Assembly (NCBI GenBank): GCA_965644295.1
Contig: CBFFRP010000217.1
Coordinates: forward strand, 310,001-374,000
Direction: 5' to 3'
Length of the DNA stretch: 64,000 bases
From: Paraphysomonas bandaiensis
Lineage: Eukaryota > Chrysophyceae
Part shown: one piece after another, positions 47,038 to 59,200 of the stretch
How the letters are laid out: each line of letters begins with the position of its first letter
Position numbering within the stretch: position 1 is the first letter of the stretch
Notes under the pieces: model-generated
What the model was told of the DNA's origin: nothing
The model's input: only the letters and a program-made list of their open reading frames with translations
Database searches by the model: none
Translations under genes and position numbers: made by a program

Positions 47038-49324
47038 ATGAGTGTTATCTGCGTATTTTGTGTGTGTTTGTGCGCTGTGTTTTTATCAGTCGAATCCAAA
47101 TCACAATTTAATATATACGCATTTGCTGCTACTAAAAATGATGGCAGTGTCGTTACTTGGGGTACTGATTTTTTTGGGGGTAGTTCAGCCTCTGTTTCGA
47201 GCTCATTAGTGAGTGGTGTGGTGAAGATCGTCTCCACACAGTCCTCTTTCTGTGCGATTAAATCAGATGGGAGTATAGTCACATGGGGGAACACTGAGAA
47301 TGGTGGAGACAGTTCTGGGGTTGATGTCAGTCTTCCTGTTGTCTCTGTCACTCCTACGTTTGGTGCCTATGCGGCAGTACTTAGCAATGGGACAGTTGTC
47401 ACATGGGGAAATCATTTCTATGGAGCTAATTCGACTGGAGTGGCTTCTGAGCTGTATAACATTGAAACAGTATTCTCGAATCATTATTCGTTTGCTGCTC
47501 TCCGACAAGATGGGGCTGTGGTGACATGGGGAGATCAAGACAGAGGTGGAGATTCCAGCGCAGTTACCGCAGACATTTCCTCCGATGTGACATATGTATA
47601 TAGCGCAATATCTTCTTTTGCCGCTCTCAAGACGAATGGACAGGTAGTGACGTGGGGTGTTGGTAGGTGGGGTGGTGACTCCTCGGCAGTATCAGATGAT
47701 ATTCAGAGTGGTATAGTGTCAGTTTTCTCCAACTATTATGCCTTCGCCGCATTGCCCTCTCTCAGCAGTGGGAAACCTGTGGTGACCTGGGGAGAGCTTA
47801 CTTATGGGGGTGACTCGAGTGGAGTTTCGTCGCAATTGATAGAGATTGTATCTATTACCTCTACTGAAAAAGCTTTTGCTGCTTTGCGTTCTGATGGAGC
47901 AGTTATAGCTTGGGGAGACGCCGATTACGGTGGTGATACGTCGTCGATAGACTCTGAGGTTAGCGATGTGCTATTTGTCCGGTCTACCCAATTTGCTTTC
48001 GCTGCAGTGAAAACAGGTGGGGATGTTGTTTGTTGGGGTGACGAGAGCCGTGGTGGAGATATATCGGACGTTACTACGCAGCTCACCTCTGGAGTTGAGG
48101 AAGTTTACGCGAATTCCGTAGCCTTTGCTGCAGTGAAGGAAGATGGGTCTGTTGTTTGTTGGGGAATGGCTCTCAGTGGGGGAAACTGTTCTTCAATGGA
48201 TTCTTTGAAATCTGGTGTAACCAAGGTGTTTGGTACTGATGAAGCCTTTGCAGCTCTAAAGAGTGACGGTAGCGTGATTACGTGGGGCAAGGATTCAGTA
48301 GGTGGTGACTCGTCTGCTGTCCAATCCGATTTGGAATCAAGCGTTATTACGGTGACATCAGTCGATCGATACAATATAGAGTATACACTTACATCTCTTC
48401 CTACGTCTTTTCCTACCTCACTTCCTTCTTCATTCCCATCCATTGTTCCCTCCCCCTCGCCTTCTTTTGGACCTACCTCACAACCATCTTCTGCACCCAC
48501 TTGCATTCCGACACCCATTCCAACAGGCCCAACATCTTTGCCGTCTGCTAGTCCATCATCCCCCACAAGTACTCCCTCTTTACGCCCTTCGCTGTCACCG
48601 ACCGCCCATCACAAGTCATCCGGCAGTGACTACAACACTCTCGGCTTCACGAGTCAGTCACAACTAGTGCTGGTGCTTGTATTGTGCATATTTATAGGGT
48701 GTGTGGGATGTATCGTTTGCCTCATGTTGTTCTTTAAACGAGAGGATGGGTATCTGTTTGGCTTCAACGATGATATTATCAAACACGATTATGTAGATCA
48801 CTATCCTATCAGTGGAGATGTAAACATCCCAGCCATGGAGCTTACGGATGCTGCTATGATTCGGGATGGGGTTTACCGTCGACGATCTGTGCCAGGTGAA
48901 ATTTTAACAGCATGTGTACTATAGACAGCCCTCTGATGTATGAACGACTGTGATTGTATATTTATATGTGTCAGATGTGCCCCAAGAGAAGGCAGAGTGT
49001 ACCCCGAATTCAGGCCAGTATGTTGCTCTATCTCTTCCTCATGAGGCAGACCTGAGCAACCCTTCGGCTCCACAGCAAACCACGCCGCCAAATTCACGTT
49101 CTCCTTCGCCTCAGCCCTTGCTCAGGAAACAACCCGGAGCATCGCGTAAGTATATATCTGTTCATGTCTTTAGAATACATGCAGCTTTGCGAATGATTGT
49201 TTTTGTAATGGATATGATGTATTCAGATAATCAAAATATACAACATTCTATGCGGAAGACCTCCATCAATTCTGGTGTGCGAAGCCATGTTTCGGTCCGA
49301 CGAGGCAGTACAACTGCGAAATAG
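47038..49324 (+). CDS. RCC1-like repeat surface protein with PTS stalk and TM anchor
   Basis: Predicted type I membrane protein. Three exons (47038-48895, 48975-49145, 49227-49324) give 708 residues. After a signal peptide (VICVFCVCLCAVFLSV) come about nine repeats of 45-50 residues with the core AFAALKSDGSVVTWG then GGDSSAV, a blade-like RCC1/BLIP-II-type repeat likely to form a beta-propeller. Residues about 455-525 are a Pro/Ser/Thr stalk (FPTSLPSSFPS, TSQPSSAPT), probably O-glycosylated and typical of stramenopile cell-surface proteins. A transmembrane helix (LVLVLVLCIFIGCVGCIVCL) follows, then a 140-residue cytosolic tail. Ligand unknown; adhesion or wall anchoring is inferred. Confidence 0.85.
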
Positions 49325-51000
49325 CAGCATCAGCTTTAGACATTGCGCTGGTTGCTTGAGCCCTGTACGTCAGCAAAGGAAGTAAACCTAGATAGATTTA
49401 ATACAGAATGAAACTGTTTTTGATGTAGTCGGTGCGTAATTACACATATACTAAAATTGTGATGCTACTCAGCAGTCAATTTGACCGAGTAGAGTTTAAA
49501 AAGTTGACTCTATCAGCAATTTTGTCAGTGTTCGTTGAGAGCTTGCTTCATGCTATATTGGACGGGAATACTTTTATATGTTCCCCTTTTCATTAATATT
49601 GAACACTTGTTTTAATGTACTCTTCGTGCCTGTTTTGAGATAGCATAACAACCATTAGAAACTGATGTCAAGTTATGACACAATTGGATGATTTACTAAG
49701 TTAACTGAACGTTTATCCACTCATGTTAAAATTAGAAAAGAATAATAAATGTAATATACATTATATCAAGTTCTCTCTACAATATATCAATTCCTAGTAC
49801 GATCTTACATATCGTCACAATCTTCTTGTATGGTCAATATATATTCAGTTCTCATTACTTTTCATGATACGGTTAACCACTCCTGTATTATCGAGTAACT
49901 GTCATAATCCAATACCTAAGAATTACAGCTTTTAATTGTTCAAACAGCAAAACTCAACATTAGAGTTCTGTTGTATGATCATAGAATAGAAGCGAGTTAA
50001 TTTTATGTAATAGGTAAAACCATGTAAGTCGGTCTTGCATCTTTTCCTGGTGTTCTATGGAATAAGTAGTGGAGATACTCATGATACAGGCCCGCCAGAC
50101 ACACTGCCCAAAGGCAGACCCCCCGACTAACCTCACTACTAGGGACGGTTGCACCATGGTGCTCGCAGCGATGCATAAGCAGTCCCGAGACGGTTGCCCG
50201 CCACTAGTAGTACATAGCAAGCCCAGTTTAGTCAGCCTATAGATACAATACTAGTTTCTGTACCCAACCGTTCTCATGCAATAATCAGACTCTCCAATAT
50301 AGAGCACTGCAACAAAAGGCTGTGCTAGTAGTCAGTAACAATAGTTGTTTGGTGTAGATCACTGGAAAATAACTTTGTCAGTTCAGAGACAATTAGGTGT
50401 TGTTACAACCTGCAGCTGTTCGTTACGAACATTTAGTACTATTTGTTTTTTCAACTAATATTTAAAGTTACATACAAAATATATATTACATCCTCTTGTT
50501 GCGTAAGTTTCTTCATATAATTAATATGCATGTGTTGGCTCAATTATAGTAAACTGATGTTTCTCAACTTCCGGCTCCCCTCCCCAGCCGCAGGGCTAGA
50601 ACTTGCCACCGGTTGCGTTCATGGTAATCATTGCTGGTAACTTGATTCAGTATATTGCCGCTCGTAAACCGGTATACCTATACCAACTGAGCACTAATCC
50701 TAATACAAGTGAGTTGATACCTCCCACACTATTTTTTCAGAAAACAGAGTATACATAGGTGTAATTAATACAAAATTTGAAACTGATCAACCAGAATGTG
50801 TTATTTATATTCGCATGTATATTTACCATAGGTGTATTGCATTCGTATACTCTTATATTCAACTACGAAGCTTACCAAGTACAAGATACTATTCCGAATT
50901 CGAAGTGACGGTGTACCACCAAACACTATTAATGACGAATAATGAAAAGAATTATAGATAAAATAGGAATACAATTACACACAAAACTCGAAGCAACTAC
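49325..51000. other. Intergenic with dispersed repeat
   Basis: Apart from repeat copy B (50037-50289) and a GC-richer patch at about 50570-50640, I see nothing. No tRNA could be folded from the GC-richer patch. Confidence 0.5.
50037..50289. repeat. Dispersed repeat, copy B
   Basis: Bases 50156-50289 are the inverted counterpart of 55-192. Bases 50037-50080 match 63803-63850 and, more weakly, 265-310 in direct orientation. No coding capacity. Confidence 0.75.
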
Positions 51001-54000
51001 TCAGACTCGCTTCAGCTTTCTCACAACAACACTATCAACAGAACTGACAAAGGACAATATCTGCCCATAGAGAGCTTCTGGGTCGGATGTTTTCGGGTCC
51101 TCGCCAAGGAAAACGCATAATTCTTCATGTGCTTTAATTGCGTCTTGAATCTGCTCCTTAAGAGTAGATAGTGTTTCGCCTATATCTTTTTCATTCAGGC
51201 AAAGTCTTTCGTATATAGCATCTGTGGCGCCGATATCAGGGTTGCCGCCGTCATCTAGAACCTTTTTAATATCATCTTTGAGTCTTGTAAGCATTTTTAG
51301 GCCTGATTCCAATTTCGAGATATCTAGCTGCAGAGTTGGAAATGAGATGTATTTTGCTTCTTCTAAAGATGGCATATCCGCCTTTAGCTCCAAGACTTCG
51401 GGCATATCCCTGCCCAGACGCACAACCAGATAGTCAAGCACCGTTTCTCCGGCGTTTGACTTTGTTTGGGTGAGTTTGGGTAAAGAACTAATCTTAAATC
51501 CAGTGGCTCCGCTGTATTACAACTAGCATTTAGACAAAGATGTACAGACTAATATCAAGCGCACCTTTTTTTTGACCCTTGATTGAGGACATTACCTACT
51601 TTCAAAATGGACTGAAACATTACTTTAAGCTTCTTGCTTCCTTTAACCTGAGCACATAATAAATATTTAGGGCCTACAGATCACAGATAACATACCTCCT
51701 CCACAGCCTTGACTATGATTTCCACAGCAGCAGCAGTCTGCTTCTTAACGTCCTCCACTGATAGCAAAAGCGCCATTGTTTTTAAATAATTTTCCACCCG
51801 AGGGACCTAGGCGAAATACACAATACATAACACGCAACACATCCAATATATGCACGTTCGCACCTTAGCTATCTCATGAAGATATCGCTCCGCTTTGCCG
51901 AGTTTATCTATACCATGAGTTTCAACAGCCGTTTTGATGGCAGCCACTTCGCCAGTGTCCGCGAAAGTTGCGGGTGTAAAGTCTAACATTGTCATGACAA
52001 TGGGAAGTGTAAATGACCCGGTGTCCAAATTCACAATAGCCTGACAATTAAAGTATAGTAAAGACAAATACCCACAAAATACCCATTGCAAATACCTGAA
52101 CTATCTCGCTGACTTTTCTTCTGCTTCCGAACTTCGCGAGCATGATGTTCATGTTCTGCGACTTTTGGCCGTCCAGCACCGCGACCTGCAAGACACACCT
52201 GCGTAACATGCACATTCTGTGTTCATTCTCACACTATTACCTGCTTTGATTTAGCCCCTACTCCTGGAAGACCTTTGGCTCCAGGCATTTCTCCTGGTTT
52301 CTTTTTGCTAGGATCTTTCTTTTGGGCCGGAGCAAACACTTCCGCGAGGTCTGAAAATGCATCGTCGGACACCTACCAGTACGTCATAACCCATCAAATT
52401 GCACATTAACCATGGTACCACAGCTGCTTCTTCTTCCGTATTCTCCCACAATGTACCCTCGGTGCTAGCCAGCGTTTCCCAATGTAGCTGCTTCAGTTTA
52501 GGTCCGGAGGGTTTGAAATTACCTCCCGACTTCCGTCTCAAAAATGCAACTGGGCCTCTGCCGCCACCTCCTCTTCCGCCAAGCAATGCCCCTAATAAAG
52601 CACCTCTTCCCCCTCCACCCATCCCAGGTCCCGGTAAACCAACTCCACCACTCTCCAGATCATTACCTCCGACATTCTTTCCGTCAACTACAACAGGCGG
52701 CCAACAAGTCGGGAGGGGAGGAGGTCGTGGAATGGGTTTCTTCGACTTCTTCAATTCCTCTTGTTTCGCCTCCTCTTCTTCAGCCTTCTTTCGGGCTTCC
52801 TCCTCAGCTTTTTCTTTCTCAGCAGCTACTCGTGCTTCTTCCCGAGCCTTCTCTTCGTTCTCTGCATTTTTTCTTTCCTCAGGCACAGTAGATCCAGATG
52901 AATTAGATGTCGCTGCAATTATATTCTAGCAGGTAAACAAATAAGTTCGTAAGCAATTAAAGCATAGATACATGTCATTTTCATGTTGAGAAGTACAATT
53001 GAGTGACACACAATATGGCGCGGACAAGTAATTCGTACCTCACGGGCCTCCCTCTCCACAGCTTCGACATCTGTTAATAGCAGGTATGGAAATATACCAG
53101 CAGCAAATATTTTCACCCTCAAAGCATCCACGATATCTTCCGCACGCAAAGGACGAATCGCCACCTTCTGCCCCTCAGAATTTTTAGCAATTACCAGCTT
53201 TCGTTTTCCTAAGTGTGGTATCACGGCAGTCTGGGGATTTCTGGGATTACGGATCAGATCCAACGAGTGATCGGTGTGCTGCATGCCAGTACCCAGTGTG
53301 GGAGCACTACCACGCTTATTATCAAAGTTTGCATCTTTTGTCATGCTGAAACTGTCCACACTGTTCCTTGACGACGTTTCCACCTTCGCTACTGCAGATT
53401 CTTTGGAAACCACGTTGTCTAAAACGAATGCTTTGTTTCTGTTCACAGGCACGGGCATATCCGGTACCACCAACTTTACTTTAACCTTCGTATCGGGTTT
53501 CAATTCTGGAGTAGGCTTATTTTCTGAATTCGGTTTTCTTTCCTTCTGGGGTGTGTCGGGTTTCATCAACTCTGTTGGAGTAGGTAAAATAGGTTTATCC
53601 CCGGCTGAATATATGCTTGAGGCACGTAGCTTAGACTTCGTAGTAGTAGGTTTCACTGTCTGTCGGTTTGGACTGCTGTTCACAGCTGGCGGAGTTTTAG
53701 CTTTCGTCGGTTGAGCCTTTCTACTGGCACTACTGTCCACTAGAGGGGTAGATTTAGCACCCGTTCTTGTTTCTTTAGTAGGTGGGGTGAATGTATTGCT
53801 ATTCGGTGGAGATTTCGCGCCCGATGGGCCAGGAGGCCGAGGAATCGCGTCATCTCTAATTCCACCACTGTACGATCCGTTGCCGTTAAGAGTTGATACA
53901 GGGGGCGGAGGAGTAGAGGGTGGATCGAATGATACGAACTTGGGTGGCAGCGTTGGGGGAGGTGCGGTCGGAGGAGTAAACCCATTTTTGATACTCTCCT

Positions 54001-55485
54001 TTACCTCAACGTTCACTGGGGATATCACCGGCTCCTCTTTTCTATTTCGCGCACGCGTCTCCATTCGCCGCTGGTAAAAGTCAATTTGACTAGATGATAA
54101 TAATGGTATATCTTGAGCAGATACTTTTTGTTTAGTTCCCGAAATCTTAACTGTAGGTTTCTCGGCATCTGGGAAAAGTGTGCGGACAATTTCTGCTGTG
54201 AGTGTCGGAATGTGATCGCGTGAGTTAAATGAGCGAGAAAGCCGTCCTCTGTTCCTGTTACCCTTTCGCTGCCGCAATTCACCATTATTTATAGCGCCCT
54301 CAGTTGCGTACACAGCTGCCTGGGACCCGAGCACACTTTCAACGCGCACTCTAACAGCCTCTTGCACCATGCCCTGCAGCTGCGACAGCCTCATCACCAA
54401 GCAGTCGCCCACCAGCGAACCTACAGAACCCCCACCGCTATCTAAACCCGCTTTGTAATTTATGGTACTATTACTTTTCGTGGTGGTAGGGGCCGCACTT
54501 TTGGCAGCATATACTTGTGTTAGCAGTCCAGATACCACTGCAAATAAGTCCCCATCCTCCCCTTCACCTTCCTCGAGTTGGAACCACCCGAGCTCGTCCA
54601 CCCTGTCGATGAGCTCCAAGGAGGTCAACAAACGGTCAGCGTAAGCATGCCGAATAGAGCATAATAGCTGGTATGCCCTTTGCGTATGTTGATGACATGG
54701 ACCGGATAATGTGGCGCGACTGTGAAAACAAAGATAGAAATGCAAGTACGCACGGTCGTAAGCAATCAGCAACCGCTCAGTTTGTCCCAGGCTAAGATCC
54801 ACTTTAGCAACAGCTAGAGATTCTTCACCAAACAAAGTACTTAAAATACCGCGACCTGCACATACGAATAACCGTCAAGGCCACACCAATACAGCAACAC
54901 CAATAGGGAACTTCTCACTCACATATGCGGAGCTCCTTCTTGGACTTCACAAGTTGTCCATTCATTCGGTAGAGCAGACCCAGGTTGTAGTGACTGTCGG
55001 CAGTAGCTCGATGCATTAGCCCAACACTACCGATACGGTTCAATAGAGCCTTTCCACCATACTGTGATAATAGACGAAGTAAATATACTCGTTCCAATAT
55101 TACACATAACTTCAAGTACCTCAATAGCTTCTGGAATACGTGCAGCATTAGCAAAGAATGCAGATAACATTGTATAACAGTCGCTCAATACGACATGCTC
55201 GCGCCCATATATAAACTCCATCGATCGAATAAAGTTATCGAAGAGTACATCCGAATCAGTAGTGAGCGGATCGATTATATGATGAAACTCAGCAAACACA
55301 CTCGTCATTATCGCCTTCGCATGCGGCTCAAGAAAATCTGATACATTGACAAGCCCTTTAGCAAATCGAAGAGAGGCAGATGCTGCCTCATTGTCTCCTT
55401 CTTTCATTCTATTCATAGCCAAACGTATAGATTTTATGATCTCATTCAGATCTCGTATATCGGACGATAATCCAGATGGAAGCAT
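51001..55485 (-). CDS. Formin (FH2) with N-terminal TPR region
   Basis: Actin nucleator and elongation factor. Ten exons: 55485-55120, 55061-54923, 54855-53039, 52925-52419, 52372-52241, 52185-52096, 52040-51864, 51806-51696, 51647-51565 and 51511-51001, giving 1,310 residues with consistent phases. Residues 1 to about 260 are helical with TPR-like units (ADSHYNLGLLYRMNGQLVKS). A long Pro/Ser/Lys-rich middle carries FH1-type runs (STPPPPV, KPIPRPPPLP), which bind profilin. A charged helix (EEKAREEARVAAEKEKAEEE) precedes FH2 at about 915-1300: the lasso KLKQLHWETL (Trp923), VAVLDGQKSQNMNIMLAKF and the core VGNVLNQGSKK. No GBD/FH3 or C2 domain is seen, so control differs from animal diaphanous formins. 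Introns are 45-80 bp. Confidence 0.93.
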
Positions 55486-55946
55486 GATTGGATGGGTTCT
55501 ATGGATGACTATTGCACTATGAGTTGAGTGACATGAGTGACTAATTGTGATTTAGTGTGTGTGGCATGCTACTGCTGTGTATCAGAGATATGATGAGAGA
55601 GCTTGACATGACAGTGAATCATATACATGTACGTGACATGCATGTATGTATATATAGGCACCTGTACCTACAGACTGTATATGGAGATCTAGTAGATAGA
55701 AGTATATGCTCTATACAGCAGCAGAGTACATACTGCTGTACGCTGTACTCGTACATGCACAGGAGTACATACGGCATTTTATTGTATCTAGAAATCTATA
55801 ATACATAACAATAAAACAGGGGTTTTGTACTCTAGTAAACCGGATTATTAGGATGGATGAGGTAAAAAAAACAGGCACTGGCATTATTATGCTGCTGCTG
55901 GTGATACGTATACACCTCCCTTTACGTTACAAGTCAAGTAGTTGAA
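55486..55946. promoter_or_regulatory. Divergent spacer, formin and small ORF
   Basis: Contains CAGCAGCAGAGTACATACTG near 55716 and CTGCTGCTGGTGATACG at 55892. The latter is shared with the region upstream of the 32235 gene. Confidence 0.35.
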
Positions 55947-56132
55947 ATGTCCAAATATCGGTCACAGCATTCTACTTCTATCCTCAATCTTAATTACCCT
56001 TACCCAACTTTGCCATGCCAAGTGACTTTACTCATTCTTTGGAACCATCTTTCTGACTGCACGCAATATAATAAGAAACGAGAGTTAGCTGAGAAAGATT
56101 TAGAGATGTTTTGGATGACAGTGCAGCAATAA
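55947..56132 (+). CDS. Small hypothetical protein, 61 aa
   Basis: An ATG-started frame, MSKYRSQHSTSILNLNYPYP, ending in a charged helix (KRELAEKDLEMFWMTVQQ). The case for a gene is its position 43 bp after a CTGCTGCTGGTGAT motif that also precedes the 32235 gene. There is no family match, and its length is near chance. Confidence 0.3.
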   Translation: MSKYRSQHSTSILNLNYPYPTLPCQVTLLILWNHLSDCTQYNKKRELAEKDLEMFWMTVQQ

Positions 56133-56415
56133 CAAGAAACTGGTTGCATTGGACTTTCTGAAGCTATTGATACATTGCCCTGGTTATTATAGGCTCTATT
56201 GGAAACGCTCAGCAGGATTATTCATGTGATGATCAGAGTCATTCGAGGGTGTGTGAGTCGACAAGTTTGATACATTTCAAGAAAAATTTAGCACAGCTGA
56301 ATGTAACTGATGTTAAGCCACTTGTGATCATGCTATCTTTAACAAATTAGATTCAGCGGGTACGTCGTTTTAACGTACTATACGTTTTTATTTAAATGGT
56401 CAAGCTACTTCAGGT

Positions 56416-57092
56416 CAGGGATAGGGAACAATATATTGCAATACTATTGTTAGGTAGCGTTCCATCAATAGTATTGATGAATTTTTTAAACCGGTCCTGC
56501 AATACAATTACAATATATTGCAATACATTGACAATGTATTGCAATATATTAGTATGACTAATCAGTAGGTAAACACATCCGTAGATTTCATTTTTAGTAT
56601 TAGTCATTAAGATCACATGACAACCAAACCAACTGCTGCTTATAGCTACTAAAAATCCACCTCATCCTCATCCTCTGAGCCATCATCGGTGACGTCAACA
56701 TCACCATATTCATCCACAGAATTAATTGAAATATGCTAGTATCCGGCCATAACTGTCGAATAGCTTTCAGAAACAACAGCATATTAAGTAGGATGGATAC
56801 TTTTGCGCAACACTGATATAATATGTTCAGCTGTGCTGAACAGACGTTCCCATGTATTGAAAATACATACCAGGGCCAGGCAACCGTTAATGACTCGTGA
56901 ATCTGTACGTTTCTTAATTTTTTGAGCTGACTGAAGGATTTTAGTCGCATAGTCATCTTATATGACTATCATAATACTAATTGCGATATATTGCAATAGT
57001 ATTGTGAGCTCTTTTAACAGAAACACTATTGATGGAATATTTGACCAGTCCACCAATCAATATATTTTACAATATATTGTTCCCTATCCCTG
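56416..57092 (-). mobile_element. Non-autonomous hAT transposon with transposase remnant
   Basis: 677 bp with terminal inverted repeats beginning CAGGGATAGGGAAC, 23 identical bases at both ends (56416-56438 and 57070-57092). It is flanked by the perfect 8-bp direct repeat CTTCAGGT (56408-56415, 57093-57100); 8-bp duplications and CAGGG-type ends mark hAT elements. On the minus strand near 56850-56785 a broken frame reads WERLFSTAEHIISVLRKS, the hAT C-terminal dimerisation motif (ERLFS.AG...), followed by a stop and frame change. Subterminal ATTGCAATAC-type repeats are probable transposase-binding sites. It cannot code for active transposase. Confidence 0.9.
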
Positions 57093-57100
57093 CTTCAGGT

Positions 57101-57755
57101 CATACTGCCAATAACTGATACAAGGCTGATTTCACTGTGGTATGTGCATGTTATACAGAACTGACTATGGGCCTAACAGAGTTTAAAAACATTTTGTTTT
57201 AAGTCAAGGTCCAATTAACAGCTATTAACACTTACACAGCAGTATTAGGTATTAGAAAACAATAAAGAACTAACTCTGAATTAGAACTCAATAAGTTTAC
57301 TAAACGGTTGAGCATTTAATTAAATGTCCATGCATATGTCACCCATATATAATCAAGCGCTACGAGCTAATTTGATATGTGAAACACTTGGTATATATAT
57401 AGTTGCACAAAACTAGGTGAAACACTTTTGCTTTATGTCATGTATGTGAATTTCCAATTCTCAACTCAGCATGTATACAGCTAACAGAAACAAGGTAGAA
57501 TAAGTGAGTTAACATCTGATACAAAATATTCTTCATACTTTTCATACAGAATCTTATTACATAATATAAATCAAAACCACAGAAGAGTATAGTACACTGC
57601 ACTCCCAAAGGAAAGGAAAGCCCATGAAGTAAGACAATTTGAAACGAGTGCTATCGTAACGTACATATTACCACACAAACATATATGGACAGTATATGCC
57701 TTACTGTCAGGCATACTACGAGCCATTCTAGTAACATATATCGAGCAGGCTCTGG
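57101..57755. other. Intergenic, nothing recognised
   Basis: AT-rich spacer between the hAT element and the WW-domain gene's stop codon; no exon or repeat seen. Confidence 0.5.
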
Positions 57756-58469
57756 CTAAATCCCGTCAGGAGGAATCCATGTGGCCTCACCTGTGATTTT
57801 GTTATAGTAATATACTGCTCCTGCTTCGTCGTCCCAGTACGCACTCCAAGTTTCATTTATCTCTTTTGCGGGATTATTGGGACCAAGAGGAGCGTCGGCC
57901 ACAGTAACAGCTAAATGTTGGGAACTCTGCGTATTTACCACTGGAAGATAGGGCACGTGATGAGAAGCAACGAATCGTTTCGTGCCGGTACCAAGGATTT
58001 TACCGGCGGCAGTACGTGTGTGAAGCATCGGCCCGTCACTGAATAATTGAGATGAGGGAGGTACATACGGGCGAGGGATAGTTGGAAGTTTCGGTAGGGC
58101 AGGGGCCGACGTTGTAGACGCTTCTTGCTTGGCTTTGAAAGAAGGTTTGACGTCACGACGGCTATCTTTTCGAGTAGAAACCTTTTTACAGTCAGGAGGG
58201 ACATATTCTTCTCTTGGGGGATAATTGTGTGGAGGTGAAGTGTAGTCGCGTTGGGGAATAACAGTGGAGTATTTGGCTGTGACAGGAAGATTAGGGTCTG
58301 TCACTCCTTGAGGACGAATCTCCGGGGCAGTGCCCTTCACTTGAACTAGTTGCAACGGGCCTTCGCCATCAGCATTTGCCTGTAATAAGTATTTTGGCGG
58401 TGCAGGTGGTTTTCTTGGTAAAGGTCCAGGATAATCAGGAATATCTTTAATTTTTCTTCTTCGTGCCAT
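57756..58469 (-). CDS. WW-domain protein
   Basis: Single exon, 237 residues. Residues 1-180 are rich in Pro, Lys and Arg (DYPGPLPRKPPAPPKYL) and probably unstructured. A single WW domain ends the protein at about 205-235: TWSAYWDDEAGAVYYYNKIT then GEATWIPP. It has the aromatic triad and second Trp, but the first Trp sits in AYW rather than the usual W-x-x-x-x-D/S-x-x-G spacing, still a good fit. WW domains bind Pro-rich peptides; the nearby formin has such runs, but a link is only a guess. The ATG gives MARRRKIKD. Confidence 0.8.
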   Translation of the reverse strand: MARRRKIKDIPDYPGPLPRKPPAPPKYLLQANADGEGPLQLVQVKGTAPEIRPQGVTDPNLPVTAKYSTVIPQRDYTSPPHNYPPREEYVPPDCKKVSTRKDSRRDVKPSFKAKQEASTTSAPALPKLPTIPRPYVPPSSQLFSDGPMLHTRTAAGKILGTGTKRFVASHHVPYLPVVNTQSSQHLAVTVADAPLGPNNPAKEINETWSAYWDDEAGAVYYYNKITGEATWIPPDGI

Positions 58470-59200
58470 ACTACACTAATAGGCTTACAGAGATAACACA
58501 CCCATACAATCAACACATGAGAGAATGAGCTTCATAATCAGCATATAGAAGCCTTAGAAATAAACATGATAGTGTTTGGAAATCAAATACATACAAGGCG
58601 ATAGAGTGAGCGATAGATGAGGCAGTCACAGCATACATCTATCACACCGCTCCTCTTATCAGTTTCCTTATGCTGCTATTAAATATCATCAATATTTTTT
58701 TATGGAGTCTAGAAACCCATTAATTTTGAGGCAAAAAAGTGTATAAATCACTGATTTTAGACTGTTTCATGATATTCTTAGTTTCATGGGATTAAAAATA
58801 TGAAAATATAACCTTTCCAACAAAACCTACGAGATTACCTTCAAAAAGATGGATTTTCTCATATATTTTCTAGAGTTTTTCTGCTCACAACGGAACCCCG
58901 TGAGGAAAAACGATCGAGTGTCTATAGCACTGTGCCGTATGTGTCTATGTACAGCAGTTCGTATATATCTATGCATGTCCCGTATAGAGTGTATGGTATG
59001 GTATCGTATGGTATGGTATAGTAGTATAGTAGTATCGTATAGAGATGTGGGCATGTATGACTAGATCAACCGCTTCCTCCAATGCGACGCATGACTAGCA
59101 ATAGAGATACAACAAAGAGAACATTAAAACATCATTATATTTCAATTGCTGATTCGCTGATATTCAGCTTCACCTCTAGAGGGCTTAGAGGGTCGCTGTG
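58470..59200. other. Divergent spacer between WW and kelch/EGF genes
   Basis: Repeated GTATGGTATGGTATAGTAGT at about 58990-59035, near the start of the kelch gene. No exon seen. Confidence 0.45.

Noticed and set aside
48105-48566. Antisense frame rich in Gly/Asp opposite the PTS stalk
   Set aside because: Its composition is the complement of the PTS repeat; the sense strand has signal peptide, repeats and TM.
50570-50640. Possible tRNA in a GC-richer patch
   Set aside because: No acceptor stem or intact B-box (GGTTCRANNCC) could be matched.
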